Source: Streptomyces sp. NBC_00654 (GTDB lineage: Bacteria; Actinomycetota; Actinomycetes; Streptomycetales; Streptomycetaceae). Taken from it: DNA of 64,000 nt. A program made the position numbers and the translations under genes. The stretch is from positions 1,054,001-1,118,000 of the forward strand of contig NZ_JAPEOB010000001.1 of assembly GCF_026341775.1 (NCBI RefSeq), given 5' to 3'. Under the pieces are notes generated by a model that saw only the letters and a program-made list of their open reading frames with translations, did no database searches and was not told the origin of the DNA. This document shows, one piece after another, positions 1 through 8,557 of the stretch; the stretch's first letter is position 1; each line of letters starts with the position of its first letter.

Positions 1-392
1 CCGGCGAACCGTTCGCCCCCGGCGCCAACCCGATGAACGGACGCGACGAGCACGGCTACATCGCCTCCGCGCTGTCGGTGGCCAAGCTGCCGTACGACGA
101 CGCCGAGGACGGCATCTCGCTGACCAACACCATCACGCCGGACGCGCTCGGCCGGACCCCCGAGGAGCGGATCGCGAACCTCTCCGGTGTGCTGGACGGC
201 TTCATGGCCAGCGACGGCTTCCACATGAACGTCAATGTGCTCAACAAGGCGACCCTGGAGGACGCCATGGAGCACCCGGAGAACTATCCCCAGCTGACCA
301 TCAGGGTCTCCGGATACGCGGTCAACTTCGTGCGGCTGACCCGCGAGCAGCAGCTCGACGTCATCAACCGCACCTTCCACGGCTCGCTCTGA
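1..392 (+). CDS. pflB: Pyruvate formate-lyase, C-terminal part (cut by window edge)
   Basis: Only the last ~129 codons are in the window; the frame is already open at base 3. The visible part is the glycyl-radical domain: RVSGYAVNF contains the glycine that becomes the radical, and the tail ([16 protein letters not shown]) is like that of known formate C-acetyltransferases. The enzyme cleaves pyruvate with CoA to acetyl-CoA and formate without oxygen. The activase gene follows 154 bases downstream on the same strand, which supports the call. A PFL is unusual in a mostly aerobic actinomycete and suggests survival metabolism at low oxygen (inference). The N-terminal catalytic cysteines lie outside the window. 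Confidence 0.95.
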   Translation, partial: GEPFAPGANPMNGRDEHGYIASALSVAKLPYDDAEDGISLTNTITPDALGRTPEERIANLSGVLDGFMASDGFHMNVNVLNKATLEDAMEHPENYPQLTIRVSGYAVNFVRLTREQQLDVINRTFHGSL

Positions 393-546
393 CCGGCCCC
401 GGGGCCCCCGCCCCGGTCCACCGGCTCCGGCCGAGCCCCCAGAACCGCGCGGCGTCGGGTGCCCTTCCCCCGTAGGGCCCCGGCGTCGCGCGCCGCCACC
501 CCGCTCCGCAGCCCACTGCCAGCCGTCCGCACAGGAGGCCCCTGCC

Positions 547-1341
547 ATGGCCCTGATCCTCGACAACTCCCTCACCCCCGTCACTCCGGCGGGTGCGGCC
601 ACCCACCGTCCGATCTCCGGTTCGGTCCATTCCTGGGACCTGTCGACGGGTGTCGACGGGCCCGGCACGCGTTTCGTCACCTTCCTGGCCGGCTGCCCGC
701 TGGCCTGCCTGTACTGCCACAACCCCGACACCATGCGGATGCGCAGCGGTACGCGCATGGCGGCCGGCGACCTGGTCGCGGAGGCGGCCAAGTACACGAC
801 GTTCATCCGGGCCGCCGGCGGCGGGGCCACCATCAGCGGGGGTGAGCCGCTGCTCCAGCCGGTCTTCGCCGGTGAGCTCTTCCACCGCTTCAAGCACGAG
901 CTCGGCCTGCACACGGCCCTGGACACCTCCGGCTTCCTCGGCGCGCGTGCCACCGACGCGATGCTGCGCGATGTCGACCTGGTCCTCCTCGACATCAAGT
1001 CCTGGGACCGCGAGACCTACCGGAAGGTGACCGGCCGGCAGCTGGAGCCGACCCTGGACTTCGCCCGCCGCCTCGCCGGCCTGGGCAAGGAGGTGCACGT
1101 CCGGTTCGTGCTGGTGCCCGGACTGACGGACGACCCCGGCAACATCGAGGGCGTCGCCTCGTTCGCCGCCTCCCTCGGCAATGTGTCCCGCGTCGACGTC
1201 CTGCCCTTCCACAAGCTGGGCGAGGCCAAGTGGCAGGCGCTGGGCAAGCCCTTCACGCTGCACGGGACCCCCTCTCCCACGCCCGAGCAGGTCGCGGCCG
1301 CCCGGTCGCTCTTCGAGGCCCATGGACTGCGGGCCGTCTGA
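547..1341 (+). CDS. pflA: Pyruvate formate-lyase activating enzyme (radical SAM)
   Basis: 264 aa, close to the usual ~245-265. The radical-SAM cluster motif CxxxCxxC is seen as GCPLACLYCHNP near residue 55, and the SAM-binding GGEP follows (ISGGEPLLQP). The enzyme reductively cleaves SAM at a [4Fe-4S] cluster to place the glycyl radical on PFL. The ATG at 547 is preceded by a good ribosome site (AGGAGG at 534-539). It lies 154 bp after the PFL gene on the same strand, the usual arrangement. No missing residue is apparent. Confidence 0.96.
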   Translation: MALILDNSLTPVTPAGAATHRPISGSVHSWDLSTGVDGPGTRFVTFLAGCPLACLYCHNPDTMRMRSGTRMAAGDLVAEAAKYTTFIRAAGGGATISGGEPLLQPVFAGELFHRFKHELGLHTALDTSGFLGARATDAMLRDVDLVLLDIKSWDRETYRKVTGRQLEPTLDFARRLAGLGKEVHVRFVLVPGLTDDPGNIEGVASFAASLGNVSRVDVLPFHKLGEAKWQALGKPFTLHGTPSPTPEQVAAARSLFEAHGLRAV

Positions 1342-1479
1342 CAGCGCCCTTCCACCCGTCCGCCGCTCCGCTGCCTCCCTCGCCGTTCCGTGACCGTTCT
1401 ACGACTGTCCGGGCGACTCGTTCACCCCCTGGTCGACTAAAACGGGACCAAACGCCTCATACGTCCCTACGGTGGCGGA

Positions 1480-2643
1480 GTGACCGAGCCACCAGAAGCC
1501 TCCGCCTCAGCCGAGCGGCCCACCCCCGGCGGTCCCACCGGACCGGGCACCGCTTCCGATCCCGACGAGGGCCGGGGGGCCGCCGGATCCGCTCCGGGCG
1601 CCCCTGCCGCGCCGGACGCCCGGTCCGTCGGCAACCGCGCGAGGCTGGCCGGGGTGGCCGTCTCCGTCCTGCTGATCCTCGCGATCGTGTTCGGCAGCCG
1701 GATGCTCCACAACTTCGACTCGGCGCTCCTTCCGTACGCCGTCGCCACCGTCTTCCTCGCCTTCGGTGTCGCCTACCGCTACACGGTCTGGATCTCCGCG
1801 CCCGGCGCCCGCCGCCTGTTCACGCAGGGCTGGCGCAGCCTCTTCTCGGCCGCCAACTTCCGCAAGGCCCCCACCGCCCTGCCGAAGATGATCGCCACCT
1901 ATCTGGGCTTCCAGAAGTTCCTCGGCGCCAGGTCGCACGCCCGCTGGGCCGCCCACCAGCTGATCTTCTGGGGCTGCATCCTCGCCTCCCTGATCACCTT
2001 CCCGCTGACCTGGGGCTGGTTCACCTTCACCTCGGGCAGCGGCTCCGGCCCCGGCTACGAGATGCGGATCTGGGGCTTCAAGATCCTCGGCTTCGACTCG
2101 CTGAACATTCTCGGCTGGCTGATGTTCCACGGCCTGGACATCGCCGCCGTGCTCGTCATCCCCGGCGCCTCGTACTTCCTCTGGCGCCGGATGAAGGACC
2201 GCGGTGCCATCACCGGCCAGCGCTTCGCCTACGACCTGGTGCCGCTGATCGCCCTGATCGTCATCTCCGTGACGGGCCTGCTGCTCACCTTCTCCTCGAT
2301 CTTCCTGCACGGCGGCGGCTACGAGTTCCTGGCGATCCTCCACATGGTCTCGGTGGTCTTCACCCTCATCTACATCCCCTTCGGGAAGTTCTTCCACATC
2401 GTCCAGCGCCCGGCCGCGGTCGGCATGCAGCTGTTCAAGTACACCGGCCGCAAGGACGACCAGGTCTTCGCCTGCCGCCGCTGCGAGGAACCCATCGACA
2501 CGGGGCCGTACGTCGAGAACCTGCGCGGCACCATGCGCGACCTCCGGCTCGACTTCGACGAATGGGCCGAGTACTGCCCGCGATGCAAGCGGGTGCTGCG
2601 CGGCAGCGCCTACCTCTCCCATGTGAAGAAGGGCTTCCAGTGA
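1480..2643 (+). CDS. Cytochrome-b/NarI-like membrane subunit with C-terminal CxxC pair
   Basis: 387 aa from GTG 1480. A Pro/Ala-rich cytoplasmic leader (~50 aa) is followed by about five hydrophobic segments with histidines that could bind heme (HQLIFWG, FHGLD, ILHMVS, KFFHIVQ). The C-terminus carries two CxxC pairs (CRRCEE and YCPRCKR), a zinc-ribbon or rubredoxin-like knuckle. The stop overlaps the GTG start of the molybdoenzyme gene, so the two are coupled. The likely role is membrane anchor and quinol oxidoreductase of the complex encoded downstream (inference from context and histidines). Automatic annotation may call it an MFS protein, but no MFS motif is visible. The physiological electron donor is unknown. 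Confidence 0.7.
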   Translation: MTEPPEASASAERPTPGGPTGPGTASDPDEGRGAAGSAPGAPAAPDARSVGNRARLAGVAVSVLLILAIVFGSRMLHNFDSALLPYAVATVFLAFGVAYRYTVWISAPGARRLFTQGWRSLFSAANFRKAPTALPKMIATYLGFQKFLGARSHARWAAHQLIFWGCILASLITFPLTWGWFTFTSGSGSGPGYEMRIWGFKILGFDSLNILGWLMFHGLDIAAVLVIPGASYFLWRRMKDRGAITGQRFAYDLVPLIALIVISVTGLLLTFSSIFLHGGGYEFLAILHMVSVVFTLIYIPFGKFFHIVQRPAAVGMQLFKYTGRKDDQVFACRRCEEPIDTGPYVENLRGTMRDLRLDFDEWAEYCPRCKRVLRGSAYLSHVKKGFQ

Positions 2644-4964
2644 CCGCGGATCCGCGAGCTGCCGACCGCCGTACGCATCTCTCCCTCGACCCCTCCCTCG
2701 CACCGCCCGGCACCCGCGGCTTCCGGGACGCCGGGGGGATCCCGGCCGACCAGTGGCACGCCGACCAGAACGGCGAGACGCTCGTTCCGACCCACTGCTG
2801 CTTCTGCGGAGTCCAGTGCGGGATGTATCTGCGGGTCGACCGTGGAGGCAAGGTCTTCGGCGTCGAACCCCGCAACCACGACATCAACCGGATGCGGCTG
2901 TGCCCCAAGGGCATCAACGCCTACCAGCAGGTCAACCACCCCGACCGGCTCACCGCCCCGCTCATGCGCCGCTCCCGCGACGAGGAGTTCCGCGAGGTCT
3001 CCTGGGACGAGGCGCTCGACTTCACCGTCTCCGAGATCAAGCGCATCCAGCAGGCGCACGGGAACGATGCGTTCGGGCTTCTCGGCGGCGCCAGCCTCTT
3101 CTCCGAGAAGACGTATCTGGTCGGCAAGTTCGCCCGGGTCGCCCTCAAGTCCCGCCACGTCGACTACAACGGCAGACTCTGCATGGTCAGCGCGGCGGGC
3201 GCCAACAAGCTCGCCTTCGGCATCGACCGGGCCGGCAACCCCTTCTCCGACATCCTGCTCACCGACTGCCTGCTCATCGCGGGCTCCAACGTCGGCGAGT
3301 GCTTCCCCGTGATGACCCAGTACGTGTGGGGGGCCCGGGACCGCGGAGCCAGCCTCATCGTCATCGACCCCCGCGAGACCGCCATCGCCCGCACCGCCGA
3401 CATCCATGTCGCGCTCAAGCCCGGCACCGACTCGGCCTTCTTCAACTCCGTGCTCCACGTGGTCATCGAGGAGGGCCTCACCGACGAGAGCTATCTCGCC
3501 GCCCACGCCACCGGCTGGGCGGAGGTCAGGGCCAAGGCCGCCGAATACCCACCGTCCCGCGCCGCCGGGATCTGCGGGGTCCCCGCCGAACAGATCGTCC
3601 AGGTCGCCCGCGCCTTCGCCCGCGCGCCCAGGGCCATGGCCTGGCACGCCCGGGGGATCGAGCACCACTCGCAGGGCGTCGAGAACTGTCTCTCCGTGAT
3701 CAACCTCTGCACCGCCACCGGCCACATCGGCAGGCCCGGAGCCGGCTACGGCACCATCACCGGCCAGGGCAACGGGCAGGGCGGCCGCGAACACGGCCAG
3801 AAGTCCGACCTCCTTCCCGGCGGACGCTCGATCATGAACGAGGAGCACCGACGGCAGATCTGCGAGATCTGGGGCATCGAGGAGTCCGAACTCCCGCCCG
3901 CCGGTACCTCGATGATGGAAATGGTCTGGCAGATGCAGCGCCGCGAGATCCGGGGCCTGATCGGCATCTGCAACAACCCCTTCGTCTCCCTCCCCAACTA
4001 CAAGGTCGTCAAGGAGGGGTACGACGCCACTGAATTCCATGCCCAATTCGACTTCTTCCTTTCCGAGACCGCTGCCAACGCGCATGTCGTCTTCCCCGTC
4101 ACCACCTGGGCCGAGGACGACGGGGTGATGGCCAACGCCGAGGCCCGGGTGGTCAAGCACAACAAGGCCCAGGACCCGCCCCCCGGCGTACGCACCGACA
4201 CCTGGGTGATGTGCGAGCTCGCCCGGCGCCTCGGCGCGGGGGACAAGTTCGCCTTCGCCGACTCCCGGGCGGTCTTCGACGAACTGCGCGTCGCCTCCGC
4301 CGGCACGGTCAACGACTACTACGGCATCACCTACGAACGGTTGGAGGAGACCGGCGGTATCGCCTGGCCCTGCCCCTCCACCGACCACCCCGGCACCCCC
4401 CGGCTCTTCGAGGACGGGAAGACCTACCACCCCGACGGCAAGATCCATATGCAGGTCGTCGAGTGGCACCCGCCGATGGACCCGTACGACGACGAGCACC
4501 CCATGTCGCTCACCACCGGACGCACCGTCGCGCACTTCCTCTCCGGCAACCAGACCCGCCGCCTGGGCGCCCTCGTCGAACAGACCCCGCGCCCCTGGGC
4601 CGAGCTCCATCCCTCCCACGGCTTCCGCAACGGCGAACCCGTCCGCGTCGTCACCCGGCGCGGCAGCGAGGTCTTCCCCGCCCTGGTCACCGAGGCGATC
4701 CGCCCCGACACCGTCTTCATCCCGTACCACTGGCCGGTCCCCACCTCGGCCAACGCCCTCACCATCGACGCCCTCGACCCCCGTTCCAAGATCCCCGAAT
4801 ACAAGGTGTGCGCGTGCCGCATCGAGCACGCGGAGAAGATCGACGAGGTCCCCGCGCCTCCGGTCGCCCCCGGCCATGTCGCCTATCCGGAGACCCAGGT
4901 GTCCCGTACCGACCCGCTGCCTCCCACCGCCCCGCAGGGCCGTGGCACCTCGGAGAGGAGCTGA
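2640..4964 (+). CDS. Molybdopterin oxidoreductase, NapA/NasA-like catalytic subunit
   Basis: 774 aa from GTG 2640, which overlaps the preceding TGA; an open frame extends upstream but is antisense-free shadow of the membrane gene. The N-terminus has a [4Fe-4S] motif CxxCxxxC...C (CCFCGVQCGM then CPKG). NGRLCMVSA carries the cysteine that in NapA/NasA-type nitrate reductases ligates molybdenum. GHIGRPGAGYGTITGQGN and the C-terminal PYHWP...NALT region match the bis-MGD binding folds of the DMSO-reductase family. Genes for a ferredoxin subunit and a Rieske protein follow at once, so it is probably a respiratory or assimilatory reductase complex. The substrate (nitrate or another oxyanion) is not decided by the sequence. 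Confidence 0.88.
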   Translation: MTADPRAADRRTHLSLDPSLAPPGTRGFRDAGGIPADQWHADQNGETLVPTHCCFCGVQCGMYLRVDRGGKVFGVEPRNHDINRMRLCPKGINAYQQVNHPDRLTAPLMRRSRDEEFREVSWDEALDFTVSEIKRIQQAHGNDAFGLLGGASLFSEKTYLVGKFARVALKSRHVDYNGRLCMVSAAGANKLAFGIDRAGNPFSDILLTDCLLIAGSNVGECFPVMTQYVWGARDRGASLIVIDPRETAIARTADIHVALKPGTDSAFFNSVLHVVIEEGLTDESYLAAHATGWAEVRAKAAEYPPSRAAGICGVPAEQIVQVARAFARAPRAMAWHARGIEHHSQGVENCLSVINLCTATGHIGRPGAGYGTITGQGNGQGGREHGQKSDLLPGGRSIMNEEHRRQICEIWGIEESELPPAGTSMMEMVWQMQRREIRGLIGICNNPFVSLPNYKVVKEGYDATEFHAQFDFFLSETAANAHVVFPVTTWAEDDGVMANAEARVVKHNKAQDPPPGVRTDTWVMCELARRLGAGDKFAFADSRAVFDELRVASAGTVNDYYGITYERLEETGGIAWPCPSTDHPGTPRLFEDGKTYHPDGKIHMQVVEWHPPMDPYDDEHPMSLTTGRTVAHFLSGNQTRRLGALVEQTPRPWAELHPSHGFRNGEPVRVVTRRGSEVFPALVTEAIRPDTVFIPYHWPVPTSANALTIDALDPRSKIPEYKVCACRIEHAEKIDEVPAPPVAPGHVAYPETQVSRTDPLPPTAPQGRGTSERS

Positions 4965-4971
4965 GCCCCGC

Positions 4972-5574
4972 ATGATGGGCAGAACGATCTTCATCGACCC
5001 GGGGCGCTGCATCGGCTGCCAGGCCTGTGTCTCCGCCTGCCGCGAATGCGACTCGCACCGCGGCAAATCGATGATCCACCTCGACTACACCGACGAGGGC
5101 CGGTCCGTCGCCTCCCTTCCCACGGTCTGTATGCACTGCGAGGACCCGGTCGCCCCGTGCGCCGAGGTCTGTCCCGCCGACGCGATCCTGGTCACCGCGG
5201 ACGGTGTGGTGCAGCAGGCCGACACCACCCGGTGCATCGGCTGCGCCAACTGCGTCAACGCCTGCCCCTTCGGTGTCCCGAAGATCGACCTCCAGGCGAA
5301 GCTGCAGATGAAGTGCAACCTCTGCTACGACCGGACCGCCTACGGTCTCGCCCCCATGTGCGCCACCGTCTGCCCCACCGGAGCGCTCTTCTACGGGACG
5401 GTCGAGGAGCTCCAGGCCGAACGCCCCGGCGTCCAGGTGGCAGACACCTTCGTGTTCGGCGAGACCGAGGTCCGCACCGGCGTGGCCATGGTCGTCCCCG
5501 CCGACAAGGTCCAGTGGCCGGTACCCGGCGGTCTTCCCGTCGTCGAGATCAACGGGAAGGACGTCCGCCGATGA
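4972..5574 (+). CDS. Four-cluster ferredoxin subunit (DmsB/NrfC type)
   Basis: 200 aa. It has four cysteine clusters: CIGCQACVSACREC, CMHCEDPVAPCAEVCP, CIGCANCVNACPFG and CNLCYD...CATVCP, as in electron-transfer subunits of DMSO-reductase-family complexes (four [4Fe-4S]). Two adjacent ATGs (4972 and 4975) are possible; a GAGGAG stretch at 4954-4960 serves both. The gene begins 7 bp after the catalytic subunit and its stop overlaps the ATG of the Rieske gene. It should pass electrons between the membrane cytochrome or Rieske protein and the molybdoenzyme (inference). Confidence 0.92.
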   Translation: MMGRTIFIDPGRCIGCQACVSACRECDSHRGKSMIHLDYTDEGRSVASLPTVCMHCEDPVAPCAEVCPADAILVTADGVVQQADTTRCIGCANCVNACPFGVPKIDLQAKLQMKCNLCYDRTAYGLAPMCATVCPTGALFYGTVEELQAERPGVQVADTFVFGETEVRTGVAMVVPADKVQWPVPGGLPVVEINGKDVRR

Positions 5575-6305
5575 GCGTCACCGAACAGCAGCCGGGCAGC
5601 GACCGGGGCAACGGCGGAGACCCGCGCGAGGCGCTCCACGACCGGATCGCCGCCGACTCCCTGACCACCCGGCGCGACTATCTCCGGATCGTCGCCACGG
5701 TCTCCGGCGGGCTCGCCGTCGGCGGCCTCGGTGTGGCGAGCGGCATCCTGCACCGCCACGGCGACGGGGAGGACGGCAAGGCCCCCGAGCCCAAGCGGAT
5801 CACCCCCCAGCTCCTGCCCGGCGAATCCATCGCCTTCCGCTACCCGGGCGAGGAGGACAGGGCCGTCGCCGTCCGGCTCAACGACGGCACCCTCGTCGGC
5901 TACTCCGCGGTCTGCACCCATCTCGCCTGTGCCGTGCTCTGGCGCAAGGACCGGGGAACGGAGGGCGAGCTGTACTGCCCCTGCCACGAGGGCGTCTTCG
6001 ACGCCCGGTCCGGAGAGGTCACCGCCGGACCGCCGCCCCGCGGACTGCCCAAGGTGGTCCTCACCGAACAGACCGACGGCAGTGTCTGGGCGATCGGCAC
6101 CACACGCTCCGGCGAGAGCATCGAGCAAGGGCTCTGCCGCCAGCTCGGTGATGACCGCCCGGACCTTGCCTCCCGCATCGGATGCCCCGGCACCGGGGGC
6201 GGCCCGGAGGCACCACCCCGTGCCGCCGCAGCCGCCGGAGCGGCAACGGCAGCCGGCACCGCCGACGGCGCGGCCCGAGCCGAGACCCCCGGCAGGCGGA
6301 CATGA
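5571..6305 (+). CDS. Rieske [2Fe-2S] protein with Tat-like anchor
   Basis: 244 aa. Start ATG 5571 overlaps the previous stop (ATGA). TTRRDYLRI followed by a Gly/Ala-rich hydrophobic stretch (about residues 38-62) resembles a Tat signal anchor. The Rieske ligands are in CTHLAC and CPCHEG. The C-terminal ~50 residues are a low-complexity Ala/Gly/Pro tail. A Rieske protein inside a DMSO-reductase-type operon is less usual than a bc-complex setting; it may stand in for a second electron-entry subunit. The small membrane protein gene downstream also overlaps by four bases. Confidence 0.9.
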   Translation: MSVTEQQPGSDRGNGGDPREALHDRIAADSLTTRRDYLRIVATVSGGLAVGGLGVASGILHRHGDGEDGKAPEPKRITPQLLPGESIAFRYPGEEDRAVAVRLNDGTLVGYSAVCTHLACAVLWRKDRGTEGELYCPCHEGVFDARSGEVTAGPPPRGLPKVVLTEQTDGSVWAIGTTRSGESIEQGLCRQLGDDRPDLASRIGCPGTGGGPEAPPRAAAAAGAATAAGTADGAARAETPGRRT

Positions 6306-6679
6306 GCGAACACCGGCAGCCTTCGGACCCGCGGTACCCGGAGTACCACCCGGGCAGCGCCCGCCCCGAACTGAACCGTCCCGTCCATGAGCGCTATCCG
6401 CAGATCCGCGCCACCAGCGGCTACGGAGACCCACGGGTCCGGCACACCGGCCCCGGTCCCGGCGCGGGAACCGACCAGGAACCCGAGCGCTCCTCGAAAC
6501 TGACGGCCCGCCTCACCCTCGCCATGACCGTGGTCATCGGGCAGCTCTGGGGTCTGACGGTGATCATCGACGAATGGATGGAGGGCAACACCGGAACAGC
6601 CTGGTGGGGGGCCGGTTTCCTCTGCCTGTCGTTCCTCGTCGTACTGGGACTCTGGCTGATCGACCCGAAGGACCGCTGA
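6302..6679 (+). CDS. Small two-helix membrane protein of the molybdoenzyme operon
   Basis: 125 aa from ATG 6302 (ATGA overlap with the Rieske gene). The first ~60 residues are hydrophilic and proline-rich. Two hydrophobic segments follow (LTLAMTVVIGQLWGLTVII and WWGAGFLCLSFLVVLGLWLI), ending in DPKDR. The family is not recognised. Position and coupling make it the last gene of the complex operon, perhaps an accessory or assembly subunit (inference). Confidence 0.75.
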   Translation: MSEHRQPSDPRYPEYHPGSARPELNRPVHERYPQIRATSGYGDPRVRHTGPGPGAGTDQEPERSSKLTARLTLAMTVVIGQLWGLTVIIDEWMEGNTGTAWWGAGFLCLSFLVVLGLWLIDPKDR

Positions 6680-6718
6680 CGGCCGTCACCCCGCGGGGAG
6701 CCGCCGTACCCTGGAAAC

Positions 6719-6946
6719 ATGAGCACCGCCCCCGCCCCCGGACCGCGAGATTCGAAGCCGCAGCAGCAGCACCAGGAGCAGCCGCCGCGGGAACCGAAGC
6801 CCAAGCCGGTTCTGATCTTCGACGATCCACTGGACCAGCAGTCCGCGGACGATACGGACCGGGGGTGGGGTGAGCGGCCTCCGGCCGGCGGCAGCGCCGC
6901 CGATCTGGCGCGCTTCCTCGACGAGAAGCCGCCCCACCACATCTGA
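6719..6946 (+). CDS. Small hypothetical protein, Pro/Gln-rich
   Basis: 75 aa. The sequence is hydrophilic with PPREPKPKPVLIFDDPL in the middle and a short helical C-terminus (AADLARFLDEKPPHH). The ATG at 6719 follows the previous stop by 39 bases. It has no recognised domain, signal peptide or membrane segment. The plausible start and actinobacterial codon use support a real gene, but no function can be given. It ends four bases before the convergent mscL. Confidence 0.6.
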   Translation: MSTAPAPGPRDSKPQQQHQEQPPREPKPKPVLIFDDPLDQQSADDTDRGWGERPPAGGSAADLARFLDEKPPHHI

Positions 6947-6950
6947 GCCG

Positions 6951-7457
6951 CTACTGGCCGCGCTCCTGTCCGAGGGCCGTGCCACCGCCGTCGCCCGACC
7001 CGCTGCCACGCTGGGCGACAAGGGCGTCGCGGATCTCCTTGAGGACCTCCAGCTCGCTCACCTCCAGCGTCTCCTGCACGCCTTCCTTGGCAGCCTGCAT
7101 CGCTGCCCGCCTGGCGAGGTACTTGGCCATCGGCAGCACCATCAGGAAGTAGACGACCGCGGCGGTGATCAGGAAGCTGAGCGCCGCGCTGAGCACCGAA
7201 CCCCACAGGATCTCGATGCCCTCCGTCGTGCCCGTCTTCGGGTCGGTGACGCAGGGGGCCTTCAGGCAGTAGCGGTACTTCTCCAGGTCCTGGGTGCCGA
7301 ACGCACCGACCAAGGGGCTGATGACGCCCTTGACGATCGCGTTCACGATGTTGGTGAAGGCGGCACCGATGACGACGGCGACCGCGAGGTCGATCACATT
7401 GCCGCGCATCAGGAAGGCCTTGAAGCCTTCGAGCAGACTGACCTTTTTCTCGCTCAC
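6951..7457 (-). CDS. mscL: Large-conductance mechanosensitive channel MscL
   Basis: 168 aa from a GTG at 7457. The N-terminal amphipathic stretch and first membrane helix (FKAFLMRGNVIDLAVAVVIG) are typical, as is the second helix (FLITAAVVYFLMVLPMAKY). It forms a pentameric pore that opens under membrane tension to release osmolytes. The periplasmic loop holds two cysteines (YRYCLKAPC), and the C-terminal tail is extended and Gly-rich compared with the ~136-150 aa of classical MscL. It is next to a SAF-domain gene on the same strand. Confidence 0.97.
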   Translation of the reverse strand: MSEKKVSLLEGFKAFLMRGNVIDLAVAVVIGAAFTNIVNAIVKGVISPLVGAFGTQDLEKYRYCLKAPCVTDPKTGTTEGIEILWGSVLSAALSFLITAAVVYFLMVLPMAKYLARRAAMQAAKEGVQETLEVSELEVLKEIRDALVAQRGSGSGDGGGTALGQERGQ

Positions 7458-7570
7458 AGGTGAGCCTTCTTTCGCATGTGCCGTAGGGGGAGCGAACTGC
7501 TCCGCAACCTAAGGCGGGCGAAGGCGAAACTGTCCAATTCGGTACTTCCCCAGGGTGACTTGGCAGCATG

Positions 7571-8290
7571 TCAGTACGCATGTGACACCGCCACGGCCAG
7601 TCGGCCCGTCACGCCCGCCCCGGCCAGCGCCACCGCCGTCTCCCGCTTCACGGAGAGCATCACCAGCGCCCCGCCGCCTTCGCCCGAACCGGCCCCGCCG
7701 CCCGAGCCCATGAGATCCGCTCCCTCCACGGAGGTCCGTGGCACCTCCGCCACCCGTACGTCTCTCGCCACCACCCGTGCCTCCCCCCGCGCGTCGTCGG
7801 ACGCGATCACATCGACCCTGTCGCCAGGCCGCAGCAGACGGACCGTCGCCGCATCCGCGATCCGGACCGGCGCCGACACCAGCCGTACCGACAGCCGTCC
7901 GGCCTCCGGAGCCGCACCCGGGGAAGCGGCCCTCCCCTCCTCGCCGCCCAGACCGGAGGCCGCGAGCGCGGCCGCCGTCAGCGCGAGCCCCGCAGCCATC
8001 GCCCGCCGCTGCCTGCGCACCATCCGCCGCAGCCGGTGGCCCCCGCCGCCACGCACCCGCAGCGGTGCGAACGGGGGCACCCCGACCGGCGCGGGCGCCG
8101 ACACCGGCGGCCAGGACGGCCCGACACCGGTGTCCGAGCGGAAGCGGGAGGGCGGACCGGGGGGAGAAGCGGAGGGAGAGCCAAAGGGAGAAACGGAGAG
8201 AGAGGCGGAGGAAGAAGCGGAGGGAGAAGCGGGCGGAACGTGAGAAGCGGCAGAAGGGACGGGAGACGTGGAAGGAGCGGTCGGAAACAT
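7571..8290 (-). CDS. SAF/RcpC-CpaB-like exported protein
   Basis: 239 aa if it starts at ATG 8290, chosen because AGGTGG lies five bases upstream; a GTG at 8359 is also open but has no ribosome site. The first ~60 residues are Ser/Ala/Pro low complexity, encoded by a purine-rich repetitive stretch at about 8150-8240. After an arginine-rich patch (RRMVRRQRR) comes a hydrophobic anchor (AAGLALTAAALAASG). The C-terminal part (VRLVSAPVRIADAATVRLLRPGDRVDVIASD) fits the SAF fold of CpaB/RcpC proteins that act in pilus or cell-surface export. The exact partner is unknown; no pilus genes are in the window. Confidence 0.65.
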   Translation of the reverse strand: MFPTAPSTSPVPSAASHVPPASPSASSSASLSVSPFGSPSASPPGPPSRFRSDTGVGPSWPPVSAPAPVGVPPFAPLRVRGGGGHRLRRMVRRQRRAMAAGLALTAAALAASGLGGEEGRAASPGAAPEAGRLSVRLVSAPVRIADAATVRLLRPGDRVDVIASDDARGEARVVARDVRVAEVPRTSVEGADLMGSGGGAGSGEGGGALVMLSVKRETAVALAGAGVTGRLAVAVSHAY

Positions 8291-8422
8291 GGGCGCCACC
8301 TGGAATCGAGTGAGGGGAGCCCGGCCGGACGTCCCGGCCGAACTCCCCTCACGATCCACCGTCAGCCGGAATGCCGCTGAGCCCTGTGGACAACCCCGGC
8401 GTTGTGGAAAACTCCGTCACCC

Positions 8423-8476
8423 ACATCCACCACAACACCCACATCCACCACAACACCCACATCCACCACAACACCC
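8423..8476. repeat. Three perfect 18-bp tandem repeats
   Basis: The unit ACATCCACCACAACACCC occurs at 8423-8440, 8441-8458 and 8459-8476 without change. It lies between the divergent-facing ends of the SAF gene start and the mtnP stop. A second array of a 14-bp GC-rich unit (GCGCACCGCAGGCC) runs at 8491-8546 in four near-identical copies. No coding or secondary structure role is evident. Confidence 0.95.
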
Positions 8477-8490
8477 ATGCGCGCGGATCA

Positions 8491-8546
8491 GCGCACCGCA
8501 GGCCGCGCACCGCAGGCCGCGCACCGCAGGCCGCGCACCGCCTGCC
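8491..8546. repeat. Four 14-bp GC-rich tandem repeats
   Basis: The unit GCGCACCGCAGGCC repeats at 8491, 8505 and 8519; the fourth copy at 8533 has two changes (CTGCC). It directly precedes the stop codon side of mtnP. It is likely a slippage-prone spacer, with nothing else visible in it. Confidence 0.9.
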
Positions 8547-8557
8547 GCGCACCCGCC

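Noticed and set aside
1230..2639. A frame open from 1230 through to 4964 would give a 1244-aa protein fused ahead of the molybdoenzyme
   Set aside because: The first 470 codons are Arg/Pro-rich and lie over pflA and the membrane gene in another frame; GTG 2640 gives a normal family start.
2610..5066. A long (818-aa) minus-strand frame
   Set aside because: It is the antisense shadow of the molybdoenzyme gene, typical of high-GC DNA, and has no recognisable motif.
8423..8546. CRISPR array
   Set aside because: Repeats are 18 and 14 bp, head-to-tail without spacers, and no cas genes are present.
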